Below are positions 55,168 to 64,000 of a stretch of DNA of 64,000 nt, piece by piece. The stretch's first letter is position 1. Every line of letters begins with the position of its first letter. The notes below the pieces were generated by a model. The model saw nothing but the letters and a program-made list of their open reading frames with translations, was not told where the DNA came from and did no database searches. The translations under genes were made by a program, and so were the position numbers. The stretch comes from Lunularia cruciata (taxonomy: Eukaryota; Streptophyta; Marchantiopsida; Lunulariales; Lunulariaceae): positions 48,151,493 through 48,215,492 of the forward strand of contig OX419759.1 of the NCBI GenBank assembly GCA_948567375.1, read 5' to 3'.

Positions 55168-55740
55168 AAAGATGGCAGATGGACTAACCTTGAGTCATTC
55201 TACAAGTGTACCTTTTTGTGAAGCATGTGTTGTGGGGAAACAACCGGAACGTCTATTGCAAAGGATCATGTCACAAAACAAGGCAAAAACTTGAGTTGAT
55301 CCCTATTAAACCTATGTGATCCAATGAGTAGCTACTTTATCAAGAGCTAACCACTTGTTCACTTTTAAAGATGACTTTTCACGTGTAGATTTTTTGTACT
55401 TTGTGAAGTACAAGTAGGAGAATTTTGAGAAGTTTCAAATCTTCAATGTCATGGGTTAAAACAAGTGCAACATGAAGGTAAAATTCTTGTGGTGTGAGGG
55501 AGGAGGAAAATATTTATCCGCTAAATTGATAAAAAGTTTGAGGTCCTCAGGGACTCAACAACAAATGACGGCAAGATCATCTCCTCATCAAAATGGCCTG
55601 GCTGAACGAATGAACACACAGTTGTTGAGAAGACAAGGTCAATGTTACATGGTGCAGCTCTTGAAAAAGAGTATTGGACAGAGGTTGCACTGCAGCATAT
55701 GTGAGAAACAGAAACACAACCAGATCATTACTAGATAGTG
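55168..55740 (+). pseudogene. Ty1/copia integrase relic
   Basis: Plus-strand pieces are CEACVVGKQPER (end of the H-H-C-C zinc motif, about 55,230), FKDDFSRVDFLYFVKYK (first Asp of the core, about 55,370), CEGGGKYLS (second Asp region, with the usual Asp replaced, about 55,495) and SPHQNGLAERMNTQLLRR (catalytic Glu, about 55,590). This is the order and wording of Ty1/copia integrase. Stops lie between the pieces and no LTRs or other pol domains are found nearby, so it is an old fragment. Confidence 0.8.
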
Positions 55741-57244
55741 CTTGCTCACTTGGTTCATGTCACAGACTTTAAGGAGATAAACCTATTTGTCAATGAATGT
55801 TTCTGGAAAAGTTTCCAAGTATACATCGATTTTCTGTAATTTTTTTCTAAGTAAAAGTGATCATGAGCGCATTGATGGGCTTAAATTTTATTCACCAAAC
55901 GATGTATTTGGAACGGTATTGTCCTGCATACAAAACCAGTTACTGGACTGTGGGTAGAGTGGTATGCGTAAGCCTTGTTTGTTGATGTTTCAATTCGATT
56001 CAAAATTTCGCTTTCTTGTCAGATGAACTAAACTGCAGATAAACGTTTCAAGGGAAATCTCGGATAAATGCAGGGCAGATTCTCCACGTATCAGGCTTTA
56101 CCCAGAAGAATCAACCTGTGGGATGAGTGGATAGAGTTCCCAATCGTTCAGCGAACGGTGAGGACACGCTCACCATAGAATGAGGTTTCTTCGAGCAGAG
56201 GTCAGTGACAAAAAATGTCTCGTGAACATCTATACTTCGCTTAGGCGATATCTGTTGGGTGCTTATCATTGCCATGATCGTTAGTAGAATATAGGCTTGC
56301 ATTATAAATCCAACCGTGAATATTTAGTTACTTCTTCGCCAGAAGTAACAAAAAAAGCATGAGACTCCATCAAGCCTCTACATGATAGAGCAATCACTGC
56401 AACCGGGTAGATATCTAGAAGTAATTTCATCTGCAGGCTCCGAGGGGAGTTTGCTCAGGCATTCATGACATAATCTGACAAACATAGAAGAGCTCGTGAA
56501 CTCGTTGTTGACGGGAATTTACTAAACTTCGATTGTACATCCATGGAGATTGCTAACTGAGGACGGACCCTTGATGGCTCCGGTCACCGGCACACCCTAG
56601 TTGCATCAAGACTAATTCCATTAGGTGTATTTTTAACGTAGAAGTACGTACACTGTACTTAGTCTACAAGTAATAAAGAGTACCTAGAGGATCTGATACA
56701 CTAGCAAGTAGAGTGTACTTGAAACAAAGACAATCAGACATTGACCTTATCAACATCATAAATGGGCAGGAGGGGTGTGCGACGTAGAGAGACTGCGCTA
56801 GGCTAGATAAGAGACCAAGGTGGAGAGCAAAGTCGACGAAAACAATTCGATGGTGTTGCTTGTTCTTCCGACAGCAACCGGGAGACTGAGAAGAAACACT
56901 GTTTACTGAAGAAGGTTTGACACACAAAGGTGAGAGGTGATTGTATCTTGGCAGTATAGCAGTCGCAGAAAGCCCAATACTGCACAAAGTTGTCTACCAG
57001 GTTTCTGTTTTCGTTGGGAATTCTCTCCGGTGAAAGATATGATCCCTCACCACGACTACATGGAGGAGATGAGAGCTGAGAACAGAGGAAATGACATTGT
57101 GGCATAGCTATATATTACCTACTCTAGACTTGCAATTTGATCAGCTTACCTGACCTATGCATGCATGAACTAATTTGATAGAATGTAAAAGATTGTGTTG
57201 CTTACAGAGTGTCCGCCGTTGTGTTGTGTGCAGGCGGTTAGAAA
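55741..57244. other. Intergenic region upstream of paralogue 2
   Basis: No gene is recognised. Minus-strand open stretches up to 107 codons (56,987-56,664) have no motif. The last 140 bases contain a TATA-like box and possible 5' UTR of the gene at 57,245. A 3' splice-like 'gtgtgcag' at 57,227-57,234 hints at a 5' UTR intron. Confidence 0.4.
57108..57117 (+). promoter_or_regulatory. Possible TATA box of paralogue 2
   Basis: CTATATATTA lies 128 bp upstream of the ATG at 57,245, a reasonable plant spacing. Confidence 0.35.
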
Positions 57245-57643
57245 ATGACGATCGTGAGAAATGATTTGCTACTAATTCTGGTTACAATGATTATCATACA
57301 GAACGCTGAATTTGCGATTGCCAAAATGAAATGCCTCAGAGATCCACAAACAAATGCATCTGTTAAAGAAGCATATCAGCTCCTGAATGAGCTAACGAAG
57401 TATGGAACCTGTGAGCAGCAGTCAGAATGGTGCTCCACCATGCAAGCGAGTGAAAATGCGGCACTTCTTATATGCGGGCCTAAGTGGAGCATTGACTGCA
57501 CGAATGCTGTTGACCATCTTGAAAATCTCATCATAGCATGTTCTTGGAACGACAATGTACAGGGTTACTATACAGTCGATGGCACACTGGATCACTATCT
57601 GTTTGTAATGGATAGCAAGCATAAGCCTGACCATCCTCTTTGA
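57245..57643 (+). CDS. Small secreted six-cysteine protein, KP4-like fold suspected (paralogue 2)
   Basis: This gene encodes 132 residues. The N-terminal hydrophobic run (8-25) and AIA before Lys27 mark a signal peptide. The six Cys (30, 56, 63, 77, 85, 99) have exactly the spacing of paralogue 1 (26, 7, 14, 8, 14). The most conserved blocks are SEWCSTMQASENAALLICG and DHLENLIIACSWNDNVQG; the tail after YLFV is basic and variable. Three disulfides in an extracellular protein are likely. The two paralogues are divergently arranged about 5.4 kb apart, so they arose by a local inverted duplication or by loss of intervening copies. The link to KP4-type proteins is tentative; another apoplastic defensin-like or adhesion family is possible. 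The gene is intact. Confidence 0.78.
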   Translation: MTIVRNDLLLILVTMIIIQNAEFAIAKMKCLRDPQTNASVKEAYQLLNELTKYGTCEQQSEWCSTMQASENAALLICGPKWSIDCTNAVDHLENLIIACSWNDNVQGYYTVDGTLDHYLFVMDSKHKPDHPL

Positions 57644-59321
57644 TTTGATACCCATAGAATTTAATGAGGTCGTTGCAGTAGTGGTTCAATCTGCAGCTGA
57701 ATATTTCCAGAGATCATGGCTTCATAAATTCTATTGCTGTCCTCGTGTCAAGCATGAAGCTAGTTATCTCCTTTCAAGAAACGGTTAGCACAACCGTAGA
57801 TGCATCCCATCATACAACTATTAGTGGCAAGAGCTTGGAAACTGAATCGAAGTTCTACTTCATGATATTTTGCTCTCCAAGTCGTATTATCTGTGGAAAC
57901 CTCTTCTGTTCAGATGTGTAGTCAGATCCTGCTTTTGAAAATTATAAGATGAAGCTCTTGTTACCCTTAGATTTCTACTGTATAGAATTTTTGTGTCTGT
58001 ATCTAAATAACTCCGTCATTACTTTCTTGTACGACAAATCAAGAGACCAGCAGACACAATAAGTTTCCAGTATGGCACACATCAATTGAAGAGTTTGCAT
58101 CAAGTTCAAGGTCTAATGTTTCCGGACCTCAAATCCTGATATTCCGTTTATCTAATCAGTACGGAGGAACCTCCCGTCCAGTTACCGTGTATTTCGCAGT
58201 ATATTTAACTCATGAAGCAAGGCATATGTAGGACTGATTATGGTGATTTTGTAATTTTTCACATGGTTAGGAAGTAAACAAGGTAAGGATTAAAATCGCT
58301 ACATGAGAAGTAGTAAATGCTAACAATATCTAAGACTTCTGCTTCTTAACAACATCGTTCTGTGTCAACTATGCAAGGGCAGCTGACCCAGGTAATGCGC
58401 TAGCGAAGCGGGTTGACTATTGCTGGCACGCGTGACGTGGCTAACCTTAAATCGTCATTGGCAATAGTAGACATCAGCACTTTCAAGAGGACCATCCATT
58501 CTTAGCGAGAGAGGAAACACACATTGACTCCCGAATGTAAATAAGAGAGTTCTCTACAAACCTCAAGGTCAATGTCGCAAATCCGCCACCGACACCTTCG
58601 CCCGGGGTAGTGAATCGATGATCTCACGTCGAGCCTTTCGCTGTGTGTGACAGTGGTACCCTCGCTGGCTTCCCGCTATGCTTCGAGAATTTGAATTCGG
58701 AATCCTTCTTCTCCCAGTTATCATTAGTTACCACATCCATTCTCAGCTTAGGGTACTTTGTCAATTTGGTCTATCCCGTAGCCGAGCTAGTAGTCGCATG
58801 GACACTCAGTATTATCGAGTGTTACCTTCAATGTACATAGTAATTTCTTTGAAACAAACTAATATTATCTGTTTTTTTCAACTAATTGGTATTCCAGTAT
58901 GATTTGTTTCTATCTCAAATTCCAACTTTGGGCTTCTTTTTACGTCCTAGAGTATTCGTTGATTTATGAAAACATTTCTTTGCCATCGGATATGATGGGC
59001 AAGTCAAATGGAATGTCCCGAAATGCATACATCTTCCATACCATCTATGATATTACTCAAAACTCGTGTTCCATTCTGTTTAGAAGGTGATCATCGATTT
59101 CAAGTTTTTTCCTCCTTTGGTGTTTTCTCCATCCCATGAAAGGTAAATTTTTAAGGCACCGTGTCTCAAATATCTCAATCAAATATTCAAGAGAATCGGG
59201 GATTTTCTTTAATCTTGTGCTTCATTGTGCTCTTCTGATTTGGAAGTTTTGAGATGATTGACTCGGTGATCTTCCTTTGTGTGGGGGCATACATCTCATG
59301 CTATGTTTGATGCATTAATGG
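57644..59321. other. Intergenic region after paralogue 2
   Basis: It probably begins with the 3' UTR of the gene at 57,245. No gene is recognised. Open stretches at 58,643-58,902 and 58,899-59,090 lack motifs, although the latter lies where upstream parts of the DUF7869 relic would be expected. Confidence 0.4.
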
Positions 59322-59737
59322 ATGACGAGGTTTTTGAGGCGTGAGTCTCCATTTTCCTGGTGTGAGTCTAATTATTTTCATGGTGAACCTCGGTGTACAA
59401 ATAAAGATGAAGCAAAGGCAAGGACAAGTGAGTCTATCACTCTACTTCAACATCTACTCATTCAGTTCGATAGCTCAACACAAGATAACACAAATGGATT
59501 CTTATGGCGAGCATGAGGGAACTTGTTGCTAGAGGAATTTTCATATATATTGAGATTGCTTTCCTTGTGTTTGGTCATACTCATGAGATGATTGATAATT
59601 TGTTCTCCAAAATATATGGATTATCTATCAAGAAAGATATTTATACCCTTATGCAACTCCTTAAGAAGATATTTAGTGTAGAGATAATAAAAGAAATTCT
59701 TTCCTTTATGCAAGAAATTACTTATTTATTATAAGTC
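59322..59737 (+). pseudogene. DUF7869-type protein relic (mobile-element-associated family)
   Basis: The plus strand reads LLIQFDSSTQDNTNGFLW (to about 59,508). After a one-base frame change it reads MRELVARGIFIYIEIAFLVF, GHTHEMIDNLFSKI and then TLMQLLKKI. The combination L-x-L/F-D-x-x-x-x-DN-x-N, a hydrophobic strand, and FLVxGHTHExID-x-x-F is what I know as the DUF7869 core, repetitive and probably transposon-derived in many plants and invertebrates. Only this core is visible; upstream parts are not recognised. It is non-functional because of the frameshift and the stop after YLL. Confidence 0.6.
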
Positions 59738-61112
59738 TTGTGTTGAAAATGATGTATATAAAATCACAAGTCAATCTTTCCCCATAGCTTTTTTGGTAAT
59801 ACTCCCGTCTCTAGAGAGAGAGAGAGAGTTTCAATGTGATTTGGTTACCTACATAGGAAGTAGACTTTTGTGGAAGAGGAATTATCCGAGCAGTAGTATC
59901 GTAGAGTTTTGTATGGGTACCTTTTGGTGAATTGTATGTACAGCTATGATAGATGTACATTGAAATCTACAAAGACACTTTCTTGCCTCAAGAACTATAT
60001 TTAACTTTTGAAAAGTGTTAAAGGTGACTCTAATTGGAAGCAATACAAAGATCTATAATATTTCATTACATGTTATATTGAGAGAACGAGCACATACTTT
60101 TTACAGCTCTAGAGGAGTTCTGGAGATTAAAATAAGTTAGAAGATGGTTTTTGGCCTCGAAGAAAAGCACATCAAGCAGGGATACGAGATCCTCCGTTAG
60201 TTTCAAAGTCACAAAACGTTTTAGCACACAAACTTTTTGAGGAATTGGAAGAATGCCAAAAAGGCTTTGCAAGTGTATTTCGCAATATGTTCTTCACTAC
60301 TTGGCTTCACTTTCCGGGTTATACCAAACCTAATAAAATAGGGATTAAATCCTTAATCAATAATTTGAACATTGGCAAGGAAAATAAAATTTTAATTTAC
60401 TGAGATAAAATCAAAATTTATGTCTTTTACTTCGAGATCAAATAAAGTATTATATATACCGTACATGCATGCAAATGACAATAATATCAAGTAACAGTTT
60501 AGATTTCATACTAATGATAATTGATATCCGTTTTATCAATGACAGGAGTTAAATTCATGAATTTCACATGGATGACCCGCCCTTTGCTTGACTCTCTTCC
60601 AAGTAAACCGTCGGGGCACGTAACTCAACGGCAGGTATCACTTGATGGTGACGGCGATAAGTCAAGCAACGGACGAATGTCAACGCAACAGTATCATCAA
60701 GGACCTGTTGTAAACATAGGTAAAGGAAATTGCGAATAAGCGGGAGCAGTCGCAGATGCCACGCTGATTTGCCACGGATCGTAAGTTTGCACTTAGGCCA
60801 TAGAGTGTTAACAGGATATTATCGACGAAGTATACAGAGCGAAGTTTGATTCCTGTTTAAAAGTAAGCGGGGCGAGTGGCGGGCGTTGTAATACTTCGCT
60901 TTAGGAGAGGTTAGTAATGATTCTCTTCTCCACCAACCTTCGGCCTCTAAGCATTCAAAAATTGTACTTAAAAGAACCATGCTCTATGAAATCGATAGTA
61001 ATTCTCTAATTTGAACGAGGCCCCATCAGGGTAGAGACAGTGTCCCTATTGAAAGTGAATAGATGTCAAAGGAACCTTGCGGCGATAAACTAACGATCAG
61101 GGAGGTTGTGGG
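59738..61112. other. Intergenic region upstream of the Agenet gene
   Basis: A simple GA repeat (AGAGAGAGAGAGAGAG, about 59,813-59,829) is present. A plus-strand open stretch at 60,521-60,739 contains a low-complexity DGDGDKSSNG part and no known motif; an upstream exon is possible but unsupported. Purine-rich DNA precedes the ATG at 61,113. Confidence 0.4.
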
Positions 61113-63163
61113 ATGACTGATCGATTGGCAGGAGGTCTGAAGATTGACGATCCAGCTGACTTTCTGTTAAAAAGAATCATGACTTTCTTGATTGGTGACG
61201 AAGTGGAGGTACATTGGATCGTTTCTTGCACTTGAGCTTCTTCCGTGCATTTTCAGTAAATTTTGCTTCTTGTTATGCGAGGTTTTCTTCGTGCCGTGAT
61301 GGTTTGTGTGCGTATACTTGTTATCAGGTGAGAGAGAAGAGTAAGAGACTGCGGGGGCCTTGGCTGCCTGCGAGAGTCATCGGAGTTTTGGACGGGAAAC
61401 GGCTGGTGGAGTTTGAGAAACTCGGCAATCACGGTGGTCTGACCAAATGCCTCGAACTAGTAATACTAAATGATGGGCTCAAACTGTCGGGGTCGCAAGC
61501 TAGAAAAACAAACGGACAGAGCAAACAGCAGTATATCAGGCCTCGACCTCCACCCCTCCTTTCATCTCCATCGGTCGAGTGGAGTAGAGGAACTTGGGTC
61601 GACTGCTTGGAAGATGGTGGTTGGTGGGAGGGCCTTCTGACAGAGGATGTCTGTGACAAGAAACATGAATATGGCATGCATACAGTATTAGTGAAGGAAG
61701 CTGTTTTGGTTGTCTTCCCCGGTAAGTGCAGTCTTACCAAGATCGACGTCAAAGACATCAAAATCAGTCAGGAGTGGGATGATTTCTCGGGGAAGTGGAC
61801 TCAAAAAAGGGCCGATCCGTTGGAGGCATATCGAGAGATGAAAGCCGCGGATGCGAATGAGGACAAGAGTGGTGAGCAGCAGAGGGAGACGAAATATTTC
61901 GCTGGAAGACAGGATAATAACCTTTCTGGGTCGGTAGCAATGTCAAACGAGGAGCTGCTTGCAGCAGGTTGGGAAGTCAGCCAAACTGTTTCAGCTGGGA
62001 CGAGAAGGTGGTCCTACAAGTCGCCCAAAATTGCGACGGACCCGAAGAGCCCAAGATCCTTCCCAACTCTGTCCGCAGCCTTGTCATATTTGCACCAGAC
62101 CCATGAAGCGGGCGTCGACTTCTTGACATCACCGGCGTCTACACATAGTCCTGTGACCCCTCAGGAAATGGATCAGAAGAATGCGATTTCAGTGAATCAG
62201 AAGAAATCGGTTCGGGCAACTCATGATGCTGCTGCATCATCGAGGACTAAAATTGATATGCCATCAGAAAATTATCATCTGGAACTGAGTGACGACAATG
62301 CGCGTGCACATCTGAAGATGTTGGGTTGGCAGATGACAAAGGCTTCCCGGTTTGGCAAGTCTAAGTGGACATACAGGCCTCCGCGAGCTGTTTTGGCTTC
62401 CCCCAACGGTAATACTTCGGCAAAAGCTCTTCGCACTTTGTGCGGTGCGCTTGAAGAGCACAATAGAAGAATTCGTGCTGACCAGGAGGGAAAGAATGTT
62501 ACCCTTGGACTTGCGAGGAACAGAAGCTCTCCAGGCAATGTAATCAGGAGCAATACAACAACGCCCGCGAAGAACACCAGAGAGTCCACTGAGATCGAAG
62601 GAAATGTAGTTCCTGTTGGAGAGAATCTTGACCGTGGCCCAGAGGTTGCTGCGCTGAAGAACGACGATAGCGTTGCGGAGGAGAGAAGAGCTTCCATCGA
62701 AACCGGTAATGGGTCCGACCGTATCCACAGACCGCTCCTCAGTGAGGTAACGCTGATACAGCGATCACAAGACGATGTTTTGAAAGTGAATAAGTTGCAG
62801 CTGCAACATGACTCACGCACCGGCCAGAACAAGGCAAGCTGCGGGAGCAAATTTTATCCAGAGACCCGAAACTCATCGAGTCATCTGAGGATTGAACTAA
62901 CAAACGATGAGGCCCGTGATCATCTTAAGGCAGCTGGTTGGGTAGTGGACGAAACTACACGCAAGTATAAGCATGATTGGGTCTACAAATCACCAACAAC
63001 CGTTCAGTACCCAGGTAGAAAGATGCGTAGTTTGTGCACTGCGATTGCAGAGTACAACCAAAGGGCACGTTATAATAATGAAGATCGTCTCAATGACCAA
63101 GCCACAATTGTACTTGTCAGAACTCACGGAGGGATACCTCAACTTGACACTCCCAAAAATTAG
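61113..63163 (+). CDS. Agenet-domain protein with three repeats of a DUF7028-like module (two exons)
   Basis: Exon 1 is 61,113-61,208 and exon 2 is 61,328-63,163, giving 643 residues; an internal Met at 61,179 is an alternative start (621). The splice joins FLIGDEVE to VREKSKRLRGPW, restoring a typical Agenet opening (GDxVEV, then RGxWxPARV), and exon 1's own frame hits a stop inside the intron. Agenet 1 covers about 23-90. A second Agenet-like half (WVDCLEDGGWWEGLL) spans about 115-190. Agenet modules are Tudor-like and often bind modified histones or DNA. Three copies of a roughly 60-residue module follow, at about 236-290, 350-414 and 551-612. Each has E-L-L/A-R-x-x-L-x-x-x-GW, a basic W-x-Y-[KR]-[SP]-P centre and an L-C/S-x-A-[LI] helix, as I recall from IDM1-type proteins (DUF7028). 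A nuclear chromatin role is inferred. There is no PHD or acetyltransferase domain. It looks intact. Confidence 0.85.
61209..61327 (+). other. Intron of the Agenet gene (119 bp, phase 0)
   Basis: The donor GAG|GTACAT and the acceptor TTATCAG|GTG follow the GT-AG rule. The length of 119 is not a multiple of three, and reading through gives a stop after nine codons. Its removal completes the Agenet motif. Confidence 0.8.
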
Positions 63164-64000
63164 GGGAAAGTGGAGATCGTTGGCAATTTCGATCCCATGA
63201 TGGGTAAGTCCAGATCCTGATCTACAGGTCCCTGATTTTATGGTATTCTAATATCATCTGAACTCTAGCAGGTTATGACCTTCAGAAGTGACAAGCCTTG
63301 ACATGTTCTAATGACAAGCGTAATTTGCTTAGAAAACGTTTTCCCTGAGATTTATGATTTATGTGTAAGTATATGAATCCAAAGAGAGGATAAGACACAG
63401 TTCCTCGCTTTTTAGGAAGTCACAGATAGCAAGTGGGAATGCGATCTTGTAGAATGCCACTTCATTAGTTAGCGTTTGATGTGCCGATCAAGTAAGCTAT
63501 GGTCCTCAGCCATCAGAGATTAGGCTGCGACAACTGCGTATAGTATATCTCCTAAGTAATTTGAATGACGATCTCTTATGGTTTGGTAATTAGATAATGA
63601 GTTTCGGTTTCTACCCGTAAACTCAGTTTACACACGTACCTCTTATCAATATGTTTAAAGAACTTGCTTTTCAAGTTGTAATTGTCGTAGAGTTGCTTGC
63701 TTTAATGTCGTAAGGTTTGTTTGTTATGATTTTGACTTTGATGTTCTAAGGCTTGTTTGTTATGATCTTTCATGTTGATCTTGCTTCCGGGGTAAATGGT
63801 ATCCCCTAATCTTTTCTTAGTCACTCGTAATCAGGTTGAGCTTGACGAATAAAATCAACCTTAAAATAGACATTGAATTACGTACTCTCCATGAAATGAT
63901 ACTTGTATAGCGAGTTAAACTCACCAAACAAGTTTGTCTGAACTACCGTATTTAAGTGCATATAAGTCTTACAGTGATGTTGAACCCGCATGGTAACACA
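63164..64000. other. 3' flank of the Agenet gene
   Basis: This is the probable 3' UTR followed by AT-rich intergenic DNA. A duplicated 'aaggtttgtttgttatgatttt' / 'aaggcttgtttgttatgatctt' pair lies at about 63,712 and 63,748 (period about 36). No gene is seen. Confidence 0.45.

Noticed and set aside
61214-61327. N-terminal extension of the Agenet frame before VREKSK
   Set aside because: It lacks an ATG, is hydrophobic and non-conserved, and is bounded by good GT and AG sites; it is intron.
62264-62850. Open minus-strand stretches of 154 and 191 codons
   Set aside because: They are antisense shadows of the Agenet gene, whose forward frame has clear domains; no motif was found in them.

Overview
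This window is plant nuclear DNA, most likely from a non-seed land plant such as a moss or other bryophyte, or a lycophyte. The only intact genes are of plant type: an IQ67-domain calmodulin-binding protein, an Agenet-domain protein, and two small secreted six-cysteine proteins. About 63% of the window is nested, decayed Ty3/gypsy DNA. The lineage assignment is inference; no organelle, rRNA or tRNA gene is visible to fix it.

Bases 1-40,440 are a retrotransposon nest. Element A (minus strand, gag to RNase H, 5' LTR at 15,055-16,579) runs off the left edge. Element C (plus strand) shows only the end of its integrase, a polypurine tract and a very long 3' LTR (16,805-36,788). Element B (19,309-34,356) is a complete but dead chromodomain Ty3/gypsy element inserted in C's LTR. 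Element D (minus strand) shows a truncated LTR, a tRNA-Asp-type primer site and gag. Six further elements, named GL-1 to GL-6, interrupt A and B. They have TG..CA ends and 5-bp target duplications but no internal region, and look like solo LTRs of 1.6-3.9 kb. GL-5 sits inside GL-4, which sits inside B, which sits inside C.

The main find is that these giant LTRs carry a long ORF, here called LEP (LTR-encoded protein), in sense orientation upstream of the LTR TATA box. LEP was about 850 residues: a conserved globular N-terminal domain, a charged hinge, and a long coiled coil with a conserved C-terminal signature. C shows pol, polypurine tract, LTR start, then LEP. D shows LEP tail, TATA, LTR end, primer site, then gag. 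Together they place LEP in U3, so it would ride at the 3' end of the genomic RNA, comparable in position to LTR-encoded accessory genes of some retroviruses. I recognise no described counterpart. Every copy here is broken.

Bases 40,441-64,000 are lower-copy, gene-bearing DNA: the IQD gene (48,026-49,000), the two divergent paralogues for secreted cysteine-rich proteins (51,416-51,814 minus; 57,245-57,643 plus), and the Agenet gene with one clear intron (61,113-63,163). Between them lie relics of an LTR tail, a copia integrase and a DUF7869-type protein, and some small tandem duplications. No CRISPR, tRNA or rRNA was seen.
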